Shown here: positions 50,257 to 60,798 of the stretch, piece after piece
How the letters are laid out: each line of letters starts with the position of its first letter
How positions within the stretch are numbered: position 1 is the first letter of the stretch
Source of the DNA: Jiella marina
Lineage (GTDB): Bacteria > Pseudomonadota > Alphaproteobacteria > Rhizobiales > Rhizobiaceae
NCBI RefSeq assembly: GCF_024359545.1
Contig: NZ_JAKQZG010000014.1
Span: 62,001-126,000, forward strand
Length of the DNA: 64,000 bases
Reading direction: 5' to 3'
The notes under the pieces: model-generated
What the model saw: the letters and a program-made list of their open reading frames with translations, nothing else
What the model was told of the DNA's origin: nothing
Databases searched by the model: none
Made by a program: the position numbers and the translations under genes

Positions 50257-52268
50257 CAGTTGGCTCCCCCGAGCATCGTCCAGGTGACCAGCGCGGCAAC
50301 GCCGATCAGCATCGCGAAGGCATAGTGGTACAAATATCCGCTCTGCAGCCGAACGACCCGGCCGGTGACGTCGAGCACGCGCGCCGAAACCCCATCCGGT
50401 CCGAGCCCGTCGATGACCTTGCCGTCACCCGTCTTCCAGAGGAAGCGTCCGATCGCCTGCGCCGGGCGCACGAAGATGAACTCGTAAAGCTCGTCGAAGT
50501 ACCACTTGTTGAGCAGGAACGTGTAGAGCCCGCGATGGCGCTTCGCCGTGTCCTTCGCCAGGTGCGGCGAGCGGATGTAGAAGAAGTAGGCGGTGACGAA
50601 GCCGATGGCCATCATCACGGTCGGGATGAACGCGATCCAGAACGGCGTCTCGTGCAGATCGTGCAGGACGTGGTTGTCCGCTCCGGTGAACAGCGCCGAA
50701 TGCCAGAACTCGTCATAGGCCTCGCCGATGAAAGAGCCTTCGAACAGCAGGCCTGCCAGAAGCGCGCCCGCCGCGAGGACGTAGAGCGGGATCAACATGA
50801 CCTGCGGTGACTCGTGCACGTGATGCATCACGTCGGCAGACGCCCGCGGCTTGCCGTGGAAGGTGAGGAAGATCAGGCGCCAGGAATAGAAGCTCGTCAG
50901 CAGCGCCGAGATCACCGTCAGACCCCAGCCGTAAAGAGCGAAGGAATTGTGCCCGGCATAGGCCGCCTCGATGACAGCATCCTTCGAGAAGTACCCGGCG
51001 GTGAAGGGAAAGCCGGTCAGCGCCAGCGTGCCGATCACCATCATCCAGTAGGTGATGGGAATGTGGTTCTTCAGACCGCCCATGCGCCGCATGTCCTGCT
51101 CGTCGGAGACCGCGTGAATGACGGAGCCGGCGCCGAGGAACAGAAGCGCCTTGAAGAAGGCGTGGGTGAAGAGGTGGAAGATCGCCACGGAATAGGCGCC
51201 GACGCCGAGCGCCACGAACATGTAGCCGAGCTGCGAGCAGGTCGAGTAGGCGATGACGCGTTTGATGTCGTTCTGGACGAGACCGACAGTGGCGGCAAAG
51301 AACGCCGTCGTCGCGCCAATGAACGTGACGAAGGTGAGCGCGGTGTGGCTGAGCTCGAAGATCGGCGACATGCGCGCCAGCATGAAAACGCCGGCGGTGA
51401 CCATGGTCGCAGCATGGATGAGCGCGGAGACGGGCGTCGGGCCTTCCATGGCGTCGGGCAGCCAGGTGTGAAGGCCGAGTTGGGCGGACTTACCCATAGC
51501 GCCCATGAAGAGGAGCAGGCAGACCGCGGTGAGCGCCCCACCCATGGTCAGCGCATAGCCCGCAAAATTCATGACGATGTCGCCCGCGCCATGAGCGGCG
51601 GCTTCCGCGCCCTCTGCCGCCGCGTGGGCACCCTCGCCACCCATGGTGGCCGCCACATCGGCGGCACCGGCAAAGATCGTGTCGAGATTGACCGAACCGA
51701 ACAGCACGAAGACGCCGAAGATGCCGAGCGCAAAGCCGAAGTCGCCAACGCGGTTGACGACGAAGGCCTTCATCGCCGCGGCATTGGCCGAGGGCTTCTT
51801 GTACCAGAATCCGATCAGGAGATAGGAGGCGAGACCGACGCCTTCCCAGCCGAAGAACATCTGGACGAGATTGTTCGACGTCACCAGCATCAGCATGGCA
51901 AAGGTGAAGAGCGAGAGATAGGCGAAGAAGCGCGGACGATGCGGATCGTGGTGCATGTAGCCGATCGAGTAGACATGCACGAGCGCGGAGACGGTGTTGA
52001 CCACGACCAGCATCACCAGGGTCAGCCGGTCGATCCGCAGAGACCACGAGACATCCAGCCCGCCGGACTGCATCCAGTGCAGGAGCGAGATCCGCATGGT
52101 CTCGCCTTCCCCGAAGCCGAAGCTCAGGAAGCCGATCCAGGACAGGATGGCAGCCAGCACCATGAAGCCGGAGGTCGTGTATTCGGCGGCCTTGGCTCCG
52201 ATCGACTTGCCGAACAGCCCGGCGATCAGGAAGCCTGCCAGCGGCAGGAGGACGATGATCGGATACAC
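50256..52268 (-). CDS. nuoL: NADH-quinone oxidoreductase subunit L
   Basis: Distal antiporter-like subunit, 670 residues, with the long lateral helix region expected in its C-terminal third. [20 protein letters not shown] and [17 protein letters not shown] are the family blocks. An Ala/Glu/His-rich insertion (about 208-232, between two spans) is longer than in E. coli and low-complexity. It starts five bases after nuoK. Confidence 0.97.
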   Translation of the reverse strand: MYPIIVLLPLAGFLIAGLFGKSIGAKAAEYTTSGFMVLAAILSWIGFLSFGFGEGETMRISLLHWMQSGGLDVSWSLRIDRLTLVMLVVVNTVSALVHVYSIGYMHHDPHRPRFFAYLSLFTFAMLMLVTSNNLVQMFFGWEGVGLASYLLIGFWYKKPSANAAAMKAFVVNRVGDFGFALGIFGVFVLFGSVNLDTIFAGAADVAATMGGEGAHAAAEGAEAAAHGAGDIVMNFAGYALTMGGALTAVCLLLFMGAMGKSAQLGLHTWLPDAMEGPTPVSALIHAATMVTAGVFMLARMSPIFELSHTALTFVTFIGATTAFFAATVGLVQNDIKRVIAYSTCSQLGYMFVALGVGAYSVAIFHLFTHAFFKALLFLGAGSVIHAVSDEQDMRRMGGLKNHIPITYWMMVIGTLALTGFPFTAGYFSKDAVIEAAYAGHNSFALYGWGLTVISALLTSFYSWRLIFLTFHGKPRASADVMHHVHESPQVMLIPLYVLAAGALLAGLLFEGSFIGEAYDEFWHSALFTGADNHVLHDLHETPFWIAFIPTVMMAIGFVTAYFFYIRSPHLAKDTAKRHRGLYTFLLNKWYFDELYEFIFVRPAQAIGRFLWKTGDGKVIDGLGPDGVSARVLDVTGRVVRLQSGYLYHYAFAMLIGVAALVTWTMLGGAN

Positions 52269-52273
52269 CGCGA

Positions 52274-52582
52274 TCAGCCTTTCATCGTGTTGACGTCATC
52301 CACGGCGATCGAGCCGCGGTTTCTGAAGAAGACCACCAGAATGGCGAGACCGATGGCCGCCTCGGCCGCGGCGACGGTCAGAATGAAGAGGGCAAAGACC
52401 TGGCCGACCAGATCGCCCAGGAAGGCCGAGAACGCCACCATGTTGATGTTGACCGCCAGCAGGATGAGCTCGATCGACATCAGGATGGTGATGATGTTCT
52501 TCCGGTTCATGAAGATGCCGAACACCCCGGTGACGAAGAGGATCGCCGCAACGGTGAGGTAGTGGCCGAGACTGATTTCCAT
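52274..52582 (-). CDS. nuoK: NADH-quinone oxidoreductase subunit K
   Basis: 102-residue membrane subunit with three spans. The two conserved intramembrane glutamates are visible in [10 protein letters not shown] and [13 protein letters not shown]. It follows nuoJ by 21 bases. Confidence 0.96.
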   Translation of the reverse strand: MEISLGHYLTVAAILFVTGVFGIFMNRKNIITILMSIELILLAVNINMVAFSAFLGDLVGQVFALFILTVAAAEAAIGLAILVVFFRNRGSIAVDDVNTMKG

Positions 52583-52603
52583 GGTCTTGCTTCCTTCTCC
52601 GCC

Positions 52604-53221
52604 TCAGATGCCCCGGCCGCTTTCGACCTTGCGGACCTCGATCGCCGTGGCGGGATTGCGCGCCACCTGGGCGGGGATCGACTGGCGCTTCAGACCGGCC
52701 TTGTGGCGAAGCGTCAGCACGATCGCACCGATCATCGCGACGAAGAGGATGAGACCGGCGAGCTGAAAGAACAGGATGTAGCGGGTGTAGAGCACGCTCC
52801 CGAGCGCCTCGATGTTCGACATCACGCTGAGCGGCGGCATCGGCATCGCCGTGTTGGCGACGATCTCCGGCTCGTAGACGCTGCCCGTCGCGGCGATGAT
52901 CAGTTCGGCGAGCAGCACGACACCGATGATCAGCCCGAAGGGTGCGTATTCCAGCGCGCCCTGCTTGATCCGGCCGAAGTCGAGATCGAGCATCATCACG
53001 ACGAAGAGGAAGAGGATCGCCACCGCGCCGACATAGACGACGATCAGGATCAGCGCCAGGAACTCCGCACCGGCCAGAAGGAACAGACCGGCGGCAGCGA
53101 CGAAGGTCAGGATCAGGAAGAGGACGGAGTGCACCGGATTGCGGGAGAACACGACCATGAGCGCCGCGCCGACCGCAATGAAGGCGAAGATATAGAAAAA
53201 GAATGCCTGAAGGCCGAGCAT
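52604..53221 (-). CDS. nuoJ: NADH-quinone oxidoreductase subunit J
   Basis: Membrane subunit of 205 residues from ATG 53221, with GAGGGGAG upstream; the long open frame further upstream is not homologous. Five spans; the third carries VVYVGAVAILFLFVVMMLDL, the hinge helix with the pi-bulge in known complex I structures. A 107-base gap separates it from nuoI. Confidence 0.95.
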   Translation of the reverse strand: MLGLQAFFFYIFAFIAVGAALMVVFSRNPVHSVLFLILTFVAAAGLFLLAGAEFLALILIVVYVGAVAILFLFVVMMLDLDFGRIKQGALEYAPFGLIIGVVLLAELIIAATGSVYEPEIVANTAMPMPPLSVMSNIEALGSVLYTRYILFFQLAGLILFVAMIGAIVLTLRHKAGLKRQSIPAQVARNPATAIEVRKVESGRGI

Positions 53222-53328
53222 TCTCGGGCTCCCCTCATGTTCCGACACGCGGCGATTCGGGCCGCTTCGTTCATCATCGATGGCCGAGCCGGGCCCGGCC
53301 GCGATTCCCGCCTGATTCCTGCGTTCGC

Positions 53329-53820
53329 TTAGCGGTATGGCGCATCGAGCGCAATGTTGCGCGCGAGTTCGCGCTCCCACCGATCGCCATTCGCGAGCAG
53401 TTTTTCCTTGTCGTAGTAGAGCTCTTCGCGGGTTTCCGTCGCGAACTCGAAATTCGGGCCTTCCACGATCGCGTCGACCGGGCAGGCTTCCTGGCAAAAG
53501 CCGCAGTAGATGCACTTCACCATATCGATGTCGTAGCGGATGGTACGGCGGGTGCCATCGTTACGGCGCGGGCCGGCCTCGATGGTAATCGCCTGCGCCG
53601 GGCAGATCGCCTCGCAAAGCTTGCAGGCGATGCAGCGCTCCTGGCCGTTCGGATAACGGCGCAGGGCGTGCTCGCCGCGAAAGCGCGGGCTGACCGGCCC
53701 CTTTTCGAAGGGATAGTTCACGGTCGCCTTCGGCGCGAAGAAATAGCGCATGGACAGGACGAAGGCCTTCGCGAACTCGATGAGGAACAGCGAACGGACC
53801 GATTGTGCAATCTGGGACAT
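53329..53820 (-). CDS. nuoI: NADH-quinone oxidoreductase subunit I
   Basis: Peripheral-arm ferredoxin-like subunit, 163 residues. Two [4Fe-4S] motifs, [12 protein letters not shown] and [12 protein letters not shown], bind clusters N6a and N6b near the quinone site. The [19 protein letters not shown] lead-in is typical. Confidence 0.97.
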   Translation of the reverse strand: MSQIAQSVRSLFLIEFAKAFVLSMRYFFAPKATVNYPFEKGPVSPRFRGEHALRRYPNGQERCIACKLCEAICPAQAITIEAGPRRNDGTRRTIRYDIDMVKCIYCGFCQEACPVDAIVEGPNFEFATETREELYYDKEKLLANGDRWERELARNIALDAPYR

Positions 53821-53845
53821 GGGCCTTGCCCTCCCCTCTTTCAGT

Positions 53846-54055
53846 TCAACCCGCGATCATCGGCCCGAAGAACCAGCCGGCGACGGGAAAGAAAATCAAT
53901 TGTGAAATCCGCGCGATGTTCAGCGCAGTGGAAGCGCCGAGGCGCTCCGACGGCCGCTGCCTGGCGACCTGCCCCATAATCAGCCCGATGACGTAGAAGT
54001 CGATCACGCCGAGGGCGAGACCGACCAGAGCACCGAGGACCGCCGGGTCGGTCAT
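53846..54055 (-). CDS. Small membrane protein encoded between nuoH and nuoI
   Basis: 69 residues with two predicted spans (about 5-27, [21 protein letters not shown]; about 46-66, [19 protein letters not shown]) and a short basic loop. Its ATG overlaps the nuoH stop by four bases and its stop is 25 bases before nuoI, so it is made with complex I. It matches no standard Nuo subunit and I recognise no family. It could be an accessory or assembly factor, but that is inference from position. Confidence 0.75.
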   Translation of the reverse strand: MTDPAVLGALVGLALGVIDFYVIGLIMGQVARQRPSERLGASTALNIARISQLIFFPVAGWFFGPMIAG

Positions 54056-55113
54056 GCCGCCACCGCCACGGCACCCCAGCCGAAGAGCTGCAGGACGAAG
54101 GCGACGATGACGACCATCGCCAGCGACAGCGGCAGGAAGACCTTCCAGCCCAGCCGCATCAACTGGTCATAGCGGTAGCGCGGCACGAATGCCTTCACCA
54201 TGGCGAACATGAAGAACACCAGCGCGACCTTCGCCAGGAACCAGATGACGCCCGGAACCCAGGTGAACGGTGCGAAGTTGAACGGCGGAAGCCAGCCCCC
54301 CAAGAAGAGGATGGTCGTCAGGCAGCACATCAGAGTGATGGCGGCGTATTCGCCGAGCATGAACATCATGTACGGGGTCGACCCATATTCGACCATGAAA
54401 CCGGCGACGAGTTCGGATTCGGCTTCGGGAAGGTCGAATGGCGGCCGGTTCGTCTCGGCGAGCGCCGAGATGAAGAACACGATGAACATCGGGAACAGGC
54501 CGAGCCAGTGCCAGTCGAGGAACGTGTTCGGCAGGCCGATCATCGTGCCGAATCCGGTCTGCTGCGCGAGCACGATATGGCTGAGATTCAGCGAGCCGAC
54601 GCACAGGAGCACGGTCACGATGACGAAGCCGATCGAGACCTCGTAGGAGACCATCTGCGCAGCCGAGCGCAGCGCACCGAGAAAGGCGTATTTCGAGTTC
54701 GACGCCCAGCCGCCCATGATCACGCCATAGACCTCGAGCGAGGAGATCGCGAAGACGTAGAGAATGCCGATATTGATGTCGGCGATCACCCAGCCGTCGG
54801 CCACCGGCACGACGGCGAATGTCGCCAGCGCCAACGTCACCGCCACCAGAGGTGCGAGCAGAAAGACGACCTTGTCGGAGCTGGCCGGAACGACCGGTTC
54901 CTTGAGCACGAACTTCAAGAGGTCGGCGAAGGACTGGAACAGGCCCCAGGGCCCAACGACGTTCGGGCCGCGCCGGTTCTGGACCGCCGCCCAGACCTTA
55001 CGATCGGCCAGCAGGATGTAGGCGATCAGGACCAAGAGGACGACGAGGAAAAGAACGCTCTGCGCCAGGATGATGAGCCCCGGCCAGACATAGAATGAGA
55101 AGAAGTCCGTCAC
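54052..55113 (-). CDS. nuoH: NADH-quinone oxidoreductase subunit H
   Basis: Membrane subunit that forms the quinone-entry chamber, 353 residues, eight or more spans. [40 protein letters not shown] and the C-terminal [16 protein letters not shown] are strongly diagnostic. It lies 12 bases after nuoG. Confidence 0.97.
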   Translation of the reverse strand: MTDFFSFYVWPGLIILAQSVLFLVVLLVLIAYILLADRKVWAAVQNRRGPNVVGPWGLFQSFADLLKFVLKEPVVPASSDKVVFLLAPLVAVTLALATFAVVPVADGWVIADINIGILYVFAISSLEVYGVIMGGWASNSKYAFLGALRSAAQMVSYEVSIGFVIVTVLLCVGSLNLSHIVLAQQTGFGTMIGLPNTFLDWHWLGLFPMFIVFFISALAETNRPPFDLPEAESELVAGFMVEYGSTPYMMFMLGEYAAITLMCCLTTILFLGGWLPPFNFAPFTWVPGVIWFLAKVALVFFMFAMVKAFVPRYRYDQLMRLGWKVFLPLSLAMVVIVAFVLQLFGWGAVAVAA

Positions 55114-55125
55114 GTTCGAGCGTCC

Positions 55126-57201
55126 TTATTCCGCTGCTTCGAGATGCTCGGCTTGGGCGAGCCTTGAACATTCGGCCATCACCTTGGAGGCTCGCGCGAT
55201 CGGGTTCGTCAGATAGAAATCCGCGAGCTTCGAGGCGAGCGGTTCATTGCCGAGCGAACCGGCCCTGTCGGCGAGGCTCAGAAGGTCGTCGTGACCGGCT
55301 GGCTCGATTCGATCGGTGCGCATCGTCGGGTGCGACTGGTAGAGATCGCGGCGCAACGCAGCAAGGGAATCGAAAGGCAACGTCTTGCCGAGAACCGCCG
55401 AGAGCGCCCGGATGATCGCCCAATCCTCGCGCGCGTCGCCCGGAGGAAAGGCCGCGCGGGTGGTCACCTGCGCCCGGCCCTCGGTATTGACGAACGTGCC
55501 GTCCTTTTCCGTATAGGCGGCGCCGGGCAGGATCACGTCGGCCCGGTGGGCGCCGCGGTCACCATGGGTGCCGACATAGACGACGAAGGGCCCGGGCGCG
55601 ATCTCGACCTCGTCGCCGCCGAGGCTGAACAGGACGTCGACGGCTCCGCCGGCCATCTCGCCGAAGCTCTTGCCGCCCTCACCCGGCACGAAGCCGATAT
55701 CGAGCGCGCCGACCCGTGACGCCGCGGTGTGAAGGACGTTGAAACCGTTCCAGTCGCCACTGAATGCGCCGATCTCGCGGGCGAGCGCTGCGGCGGATGC
55801 GAGAACGTTCGTACCGTTCTCACCGGAAATCGCGCCGCTTCCGACGATGATCATCGGTCGCTCGGCATTCTTCAGCGCGTCGAAGAATCCCTGGCTTGCG
55901 CCCGCGACATCCGAGAGCGTCTCCGTGCCGGCACCGAGATAGGTGTAGGCGTAGCGCAGATTGACACTCTCGCCGATGACGCCGATCGGAAAGCCGCCCA
56001 TGCGCCAGCGCTTGCGGATGCGGGCGTTGAGGACGGACGCCTCGAAGCGGGGATTGGCGCCGATGATGAGAAGCGCGTCGGCGTCCTCGATCCCGGCAAT
56101 GGTCGTGTTGAAGAGATAGCTGCCACGCCCTGCCGACGGATCGTGCTTCGCACCGTCCTGTCGGCAATCGACGGAGGTCGAGCCGAGCTCGGCCATGAGC
56201 TTCTTCAGGGCCCACATTTCCTCCACGGCCGCCAGATCACCCGCCACGGCGCCGATCTTTTCCGGCGCAGTATTGCCGACCTTGTCGCGGATCGCAGCGA
56301 AGGCTTCCTGCCAGGTTGCAGGCTGCAGCTTTCCGTCACGGCGCACGTAAGGTCGGTCCAGGCGCTGGGTCCTGAGGCCATCCCAGACGAAGCGGGTCTT
56401 GTCCGAGATCCATTCCTCGTTCACCGCCTCGTTGATGCGCGGCATGATGCGCAGCACTTCGCGGCCGCGCGTATCGACGCGGATCGCAGAGCCGACAGCG
56501 TCCATGACGTCGATCGTCTCGGTCTTGGTCAATTCCCAGGGACGCGCCTGGAAGGCATAAGGACGCGAGGTCAACGCACCGACGGGGCAGAGATCGATCA
56601 CATTGCCCTGCAGCTCGGAGGTCATCGCCTGTTCGAGGAAGGTCGTGATCTCGGCATCCTCGCCGCGGCCGACGAGGCCGAGCTCGGAAATGCCGGCGAC
56701 TTCGGTGGTGAAGCGGACGCAGCGCGTGCAGTGGATGCAGCGCGTCATGATCGTCTTCACCAGCGGGCCGATATACTTGTCCTCGACCGCGCGCTTGTTC
56801 TCCTGGTAGCGCGAGGAGTCGACGCCATAGGCCATGGCCTGGTCCTGCAGATCGCACTCGCCGCCCTGATCGCAGATCGGGCAGTCGAGCGGATGGTTGA
56901 TCAGCAGGAACTCCATGACGCCCTCGCGGGCCTTCTTCACCATCGGCGTATTGGTGAACATTTCCGGCAGTTCGCCGTTCGGCCCTGGCCGCAGATCGCG
57001 AACGCCCATGGCGCAGGAGGCAGCCGGCTTCGGCGGGCCACCCTTCACCTCGACGAGACACATGCGGCAATTGCCGGCGATCGACAGCCGCTCATGGAAA
57101 CAGAAACGCGGAATCTCGGCGCCCGCCTCCTCCGCCGCCTGCAGCAGCGTGTAGTGGTCCGGAACCTCGATCTCTTTGCCGTCGACTTTCAGCTTCGCCA
57201 T
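55126..57201 (-). CDS. nuoG: NADH-quinone oxidoreductase subunit G
   Basis: Largest peripheral-arm subunit, 691 residues from ATG 57201. N-terminal [2Fe-2S] region with [19 protein letters not shown], then the [18 protein letters not shown] and [11 protein letters not shown] cluster motifs, followed by a molybdopterin-oxidoreductase-like domain that carries no cofactor in this subunit. The length is typical of the shorter alphaproteobacterial/mitochondrial-like NuoG, not the 900-residue E. coli form. Confidence 0.96.
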   Translation of the reverse strand: MAKLKVDGKEIEVPDHYTLLQAAEEAGAEIPRFCFHERLSIAGNCRMCLVEVKGGPPKPAASCAMGVRDLRPGPNGELPEMFTNTPMVKKAREGVMEFLLINHPLDCPICDQGGECDLQDQAMAYGVDSSRYQENKRAVEDKYIGPLVKTIMTRCIHCTRCVRFTTEVAGISELGLVGRGEDAEITTFLEQAMTSELQGNVIDLCPVGALTSRPYAFQARPWELTKTETIDVMDAVGSAIRVDTRGREVLRIMPRINEAVNEEWISDKTRFVWDGLRTQRLDRPYVRRDGKLQPATWQEAFAAIRDKVGNTAPEKIGAVAGDLAAVEEMWALKKLMAELGSTSVDCRQDGAKHDPSAGRGSYLFNTTIAGIEDADALLIIGANPRFEASVLNARIRKRWRMGGFPIGVIGESVNLRYAYTYLGAGTETLSDVAGASQGFFDALKNAERPMIIVGSGAISGENGTNVLASAAALAREIGAFSGDWNGFNVLHTAASRVGALDIGFVPGEGGKSFGEMAGGAVDVLFSLGGDEVEIAPGPFVVYVGTHGDRGAHRADVILPGAAYTEKDGTFVNTEGRAQVTTRAAFPPGDAREDWAIIRALSAVLGKTLPFDSLAALRRDLYQSHPTMRTDRIEPAGHDDLLSLADRAGSLGNEPLASKLADFYLTNPIARASKVMAECSRLAQAEHLEAAE

Positions 57202-57258
57202 GATGACCTTCACTTTCAGCTCACGGAAACATAGGGTCCCATGAGCCGCAGAAATTAG

Positions 57259-58563
57259 TTATTCCGCCGCCTCGAGCACTGGCTTCACGTCGTGCGCATT
57301 GTGCGAGAACTCGTCGATGCGCCGCTCGATCTCGGCGCGGAAATGCCGGACGAGGCCCTGGATCGGCCAGGCCGCCGCATCACCGAGCGCGCAGATCGTG
57401 TGGCCTTCGACCTGCTTCGTCACATCGAGAAGCATGTCGATCTCGCGCTTCTGAGCATGGCCGGTAACCATGCGCTCCATCACGCGCCACATCCAGCCGG
57501 TGCCCTCGCGGCACGGGGTGCACTGGCCGCAGCTCTCATGCTTGTAGAAATAGGAGATGCGGGCGATCGCCTTCACGATGTCGGTGGACTTGTCCATGAC
57601 GATCACGGCCGCGGTGCCGAGCGAGGTCTTGATCTCGCGCAGCCCGTCGAAATCCATCGGCGCATCGATGATGTCTTGCCCCGGCACCAGCGGCACGGAC
57701 GAGCCGCCAGGGATCACGGCGAGAAGATTGTCCCAGCCGCCGCGAATGCCGCCGCAATGCTTCTCGATCAGCTCCCGGAACGGGATCGACATCGCCTCTT
57801 CGACGGTACAGGGCTGCTCGACATGGCCGGACACGCAGAAGAGCTTGGTGCCGGTGTTGTTCTGCCGCCCGATGCCGGCAAACCATGAGCCGCCACGACG
57901 CAGGATCGTCGGAGCCACCGCAATCGATTCGACGTTGTTGACCGTCGTCGGGCAGCCATAGAGGCCGACATTCGCCGGGAATGGCGGCTTCAGGCGGGGC
58001 TGGCCCTTCTTGCCTTCGAGGCTCTCCAGAAGCGCCGTCTCTTCACCACAGATATAGGCGCCGGCGCCGTGATGGACGATGATGTCGTAGTCCCAGCCGC
58101 ATTTGTTGTCCCGGCCGAGATAGCCCTGCTCGTAGCACTCGTCGATCGCCCGCTGCAGCGCCTGACGCTCGCGCACATATTCGCCGCGAATGTAGATGTA
58201 GGCGGCATGGGCGCCCATGGCGAAACCGGCGATCACACAGCCTTCGATCAGCGTGAACGGGTCGTTGCGCATGATCTCCCGGTCCTTGCAGGTCCCGGGC
58301 TCGGATTCGTCGGCATTGACGACGAGGTAATGCGGCCGCTCGCCGACCTCCTTCGGCATGAAGGACCATTTCAGCCCGGTCGGAAAACCGGCGCCGCCAC
58401 GACCACGAAGACCGGAGGCCTTCATCTCGTTGATGATCCAGTCGCGACCCTTGCCGATGATGTCGGCGGTGCCATCGAAATGGCCGCGTTTCAGCGCCGC
58501 CTTCAGGCTCTTGTCGCGAAGCCCGTAGATATTGGTGAAGATCCGGTCCTTATCCTGAAGCAT
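57259..58563 (-). CDS. nuoF: NADH-quinone oxidoreductase subunit F
   Basis: NADH- and FMN-binding subunit of 434 residues. [20 protein letters not shown] holds the FMN/NADH glycine-rich loop, [13 protein letters not shown] follows, and [18 protein letters not shown] with a later Cys binds cluster N3. It starts 17 bases after nuoE, with GGAG upstream. Confidence 0.97.
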   Translation of the reverse strand: MLQDKDRIFTNIYGLRDKSLKAALKRGHFDGTADIIGKGRDWIINEMKASGLRGRGGAGFPTGLKWSFMPKEVGERPHYLVVNADESEPGTCKDREIMRNDPFTLIEGCVIAGFAMGAHAAYIYIRGEYVRERQALQRAIDECYEQGYLGRDNKCGWDYDIIVHHGAGAYICGEETALLESLEGKKGQPRLKPPFPANVGLYGCPTTVNNVESIAVAPTILRRGGSWFAGIGRQNNTGTKLFCVSGHVEQPCTVEEAMSIPFRELIEKHCGGIRGGWDNLLAVIPGGSSVPLVPGQDIIDAPMDFDGLREIKTSLGTAAVIVMDKSTDIVKAIARISYFYKHESCGQCTPCREGTGWMWRVMERMVTGHAQKREIDMLLDVTKQVEGHTICALGDAAAWPIQGLVRHFRAEIERRIDEFSHNAHDVKPVLEAAE

Positions 58564-58580
58564 GTCGCTCCTCCTTCACC

Positions 58581-60035
58581 TCACGCGTCGCCCGGCCGCG
58601 ACTGCGAGCCCGACTGCAAATCCCGCGCCTGCTCGATCCAGCCCTCGCGGACGGCCCGGCCCCGGAAATTCAGATAATCGTCGATCCAGATCAGCTCGGT
58701 CTCGCGCCATTTGGCAATCTGCCAGAAATGGAAGACACCGAGATCGTTCAGCTTGCCCTCGATAACGGGACCGATACCCTTGATCTGCTTCAGATCGTCG
58801 GCTTCGCCCTGGGGCGCCGAAAGAAGATCGGCCGGCTTGTCGCCGGGCTCTCTGGCCGGCTCTGGTTCCTCCGCCTCGCTCTCGAAGCGATCGTCGTGAG
58901 CGGGGCCTGTCGTCGTGTCCGACGTGACTGCGCGCCGACCCTCGGCCAGCGTATCCGTCGATTCGCTCAGGACCTTCGACGTCTCTTCGCCACTCGCCAC
59001 GCGGGGCGGCTGGTGCCCATCATCATCGGCAAGGTGTTTGTCAGCCGGGATGACCGCGTCCTCGGCAGCCGCCTCGGCGCGACGGAAATCGCCGCTGGTC
59101 TCACGGCCGGTATCGGCCGACTCTTCATCATCCTCGACGTCGTCGGGGCCGTGACGCTCGCCACCGGTCTGCCCTGCCGCCGGCTTGTGACCTTCCGCGG
59201 CAAGCTCGTCGCTCTCGCGCTCCTCGCCGCGCTGATCGGCGTTGCCGTCCGCCGCCTTGCCCGGAGATTTCAGGCTCGGGTCGCTCTCGGTGGATTCCGT
59301 ATCGGGACGGCCCGCCTCCGACGGTGGTGTGGAGACGGTCTCGCCGGCCCCTTCACCCTGCGCCTTCGAACCGTTGGCGGGACCATGCCCGAAATCGCGT
59401 TCCTGCTCCTCGATCAGGTCGTCATAATCGCCCTTGAGCGTGGTCAGCCCGCCAATCGGAACCGAGAGATGCCGTCCGTTCTGCGGTCCCGGCTTCACTT
59501 CCTCACCGCGACCCGCGTCGAAGAGGTCGATGATCTCTTCCAGTCGCTCGGGCGTCAGATCCTCGTAGGTATCCTGGAAGATCATCACCATCGGCGCGTT
59601 CACGCAGGCCCCGAGGCATTCGACCTCCTCCCAGGACAACGAGCCCTTCTCGTTGCGGTGGAACTGCTCGGCATGGATCTTCTTGCGACAGACGGCCTTC
59701 AGATCTTCCGCGCCCCGCAGCATGCAAGGCGTCGTGCCACACACCTGGATGTGCGCCTTGGTGCCGACCGGGTGCAGCTGGAACTGGGTATAGAAGGTCG
59801 CGACCTCGAGCACGCGGATCAGCGGCATTTCGAGCATCTCGGCGACATGCTCGATCGCGGCCTTGGTGACCCAACCCTCCTGGTCCTGCGCCCGCATCAG
59901 AAGCGGGATGACAGCGGATTGCTGGCGACCTTCGGGATATTTGCGAATCGTCGCTTCGGCCCAGGCCGCGTTCTCTTCGGTGAAAGCGAAACCGGCGGGT
60001 TGCGCGGTCTCTTCCGCGAGACGTCTGACGGACAT
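58581..60035 (-). CDS. nuoE: NADH-quinone oxidoreductase subunit E with long C-terminal extension
   Basis: 484 residues, against ~165-180 for E. coli NuoE. Residues 1-180 are the normal thioredoxin-like [2Fe-2S] domain with C99, C104, C140 and C144 (CGTTPC and CLGAC). Residues ~215-415 are a highly acidic, low-complexity linker rich in Glu, Asp, Gly, Ser and Thr. Residues ~420-475 end in a helix-hairpin-helix-like unit (LKQIKGIGPVIEGKLNDLGV, then WRETELIWIDDYLNFRGR). Extended NuoE proteins occur in rhizobia and this tail domain is also found alone or on ribosomal proteins, but its role is unknown. The linker here seems unusually long. Confidence 0.94.
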   Translation of the reverse strand: MSVRRLAEETAQPAGFAFTEENAAWAEATIRKYPEGRQQSAVIPLLMRAQDQEGWVTKAAIEHVAEMLEMPLIRVLEVATFYTQFQLHPVGTKAHIQVCGTTPCMLRGAEDLKAVCRKKIHAEQFHRNEKGSLSWEEVECLGACVNAPMVMIFQDTYEDLTPERLEEIIDLFDAGRGEEVKPGPQNGRHLSVPIGGLTTLKGDYDDLIEEQERDFGHGPANGSKAQGEGAGETVSTPPSEAGRPDTESTESDPSLKSPGKAADGNADQRGEERESDELAAEGHKPAAGQTGGERHGPDDVEDDEESADTGRETSGDFRRAEAAAEDAVIPADKHLADDDGHQPPRVASGEETSKVLSESTDTLAEGRRAVTSDTTTGPAHDDRFESEAEEPEPAREPGDKPADLLSAPQGEADDLKQIKGIGPVIEGKLNDLGVFHFWQIAKWRETELIWIDDYLNFRGRAVREGWIEQARDLQSGSQSRPGDA

Positions 60036-60158
60036 CGGTTCTCTATCTTAGAGCGGTTCAACATGCGATGTTGCGGCGCGTTCTATCACAAGACTGACAA
60101 AAGGCCAGTGGCGGATGACCGCAGTTTTCGATTGATTGAAAGCACCGACGAGCGCCCG
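60036..60158. other. Spacer between Uma2 gene and nuoE
   Basis: 123 bases. CAACAT/ATGTTG around GCG (60058-60072) forms a small hairpin shortly before nuoE. A TTGTCA could serve as a -35 for a nuoE promoter, but no matching -10 is clear. Confidence 0.3.
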
Positions 60159-60725
60159 TCAAGCGCCGAGGAGAGCTTCCACCGAAACCGTGAATCCGGG
60201 CGGAGAAAGATCGACTGTCTCGCCGCGGCCGAGGATGCGTGTCAGTATCTCGCCTTCGACGGACGAGCGCCGGTGATGGATCAGGCGACCCTGTTCCGGA
60301 GACACGATCAGATAGTGTGAGATCGACGAAACGGCGAAGTAATCGGCCAGCTTGTGCGTCGCGTCGAAAACGGCGCTCGACGGCGACTCGATCTCGACGA
60401 CGACCACCGGATTGGTCGCAACCAGACTGTTCGGATCGTAAGGCCCACAATGCACCAAAGCGTCGGGTTCGCGGACCGTGTGATCGTCAATTCGCACGCT
60501 GACGCCGTCGATGAAGGCGCTGCAGTCCAAGCCCCGCTCACGAATTCCCGATCGTAGAGCCAGCCATGCGCTCGCTTTCGCCTCCGCATGCCGGATCCGC
60601 TCCGATTGCAGCCGCACGGCCTCGCCCGCCACCAGTTCGTAGCGCTCCCCTTCCGGCAGCGCCTGCGACCAGACAAGGAACTCGTCCGCGCTCATCGGCG
60701 CAAGGGGCAGCGCTTCGTTCTTCAT
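60159..60725 (-). CDS. Uma2-family (DUF820) putative endonuclease inserted between nuoD and nuoE
   Basis: 188 residues. The PD-(D/E)XK-type core is visible: ELVAGEAVRL near the start, REPDALVHCG with the catalytic Asp, VVVVEIESPSS with the catalytic Glu, then KLADYFAVSSISHYLIVSP. Uma2 proteins are abundant in cyanobacteria and scattered elsewhere; their biological role is unclear. It is in the nuo operon, same strand, with 73 and 123 bases to its neighbours, looser than other nuo junctions, which suggests a later insertion. No transposon ends were seen. Confidence 0.88.
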   Translation of the reverse strand: MKNEALPLAPMSADEFLVWSQALPEGERYELVAGEAVRLQSERIRHAEAKASAWLALRSGIRERGLDCSAFIDGVSVRIDDHTVREPDALVHCGPYDPNSLVATNPVVVVEIESPSSAVFDATHKLADYFAVSSISHYLIVSPEQGRLIHHRRSSVEGEILTRILGRGETVDLSPPGFTVSVEALLGA

Positions 60726-60798
60726 GAGCCGACACTACCCTAACGGTCCGAAATTCGGAACGCTTTTCGCCCGGCGCCAGGAGCCGCCGGGCTGCGAG

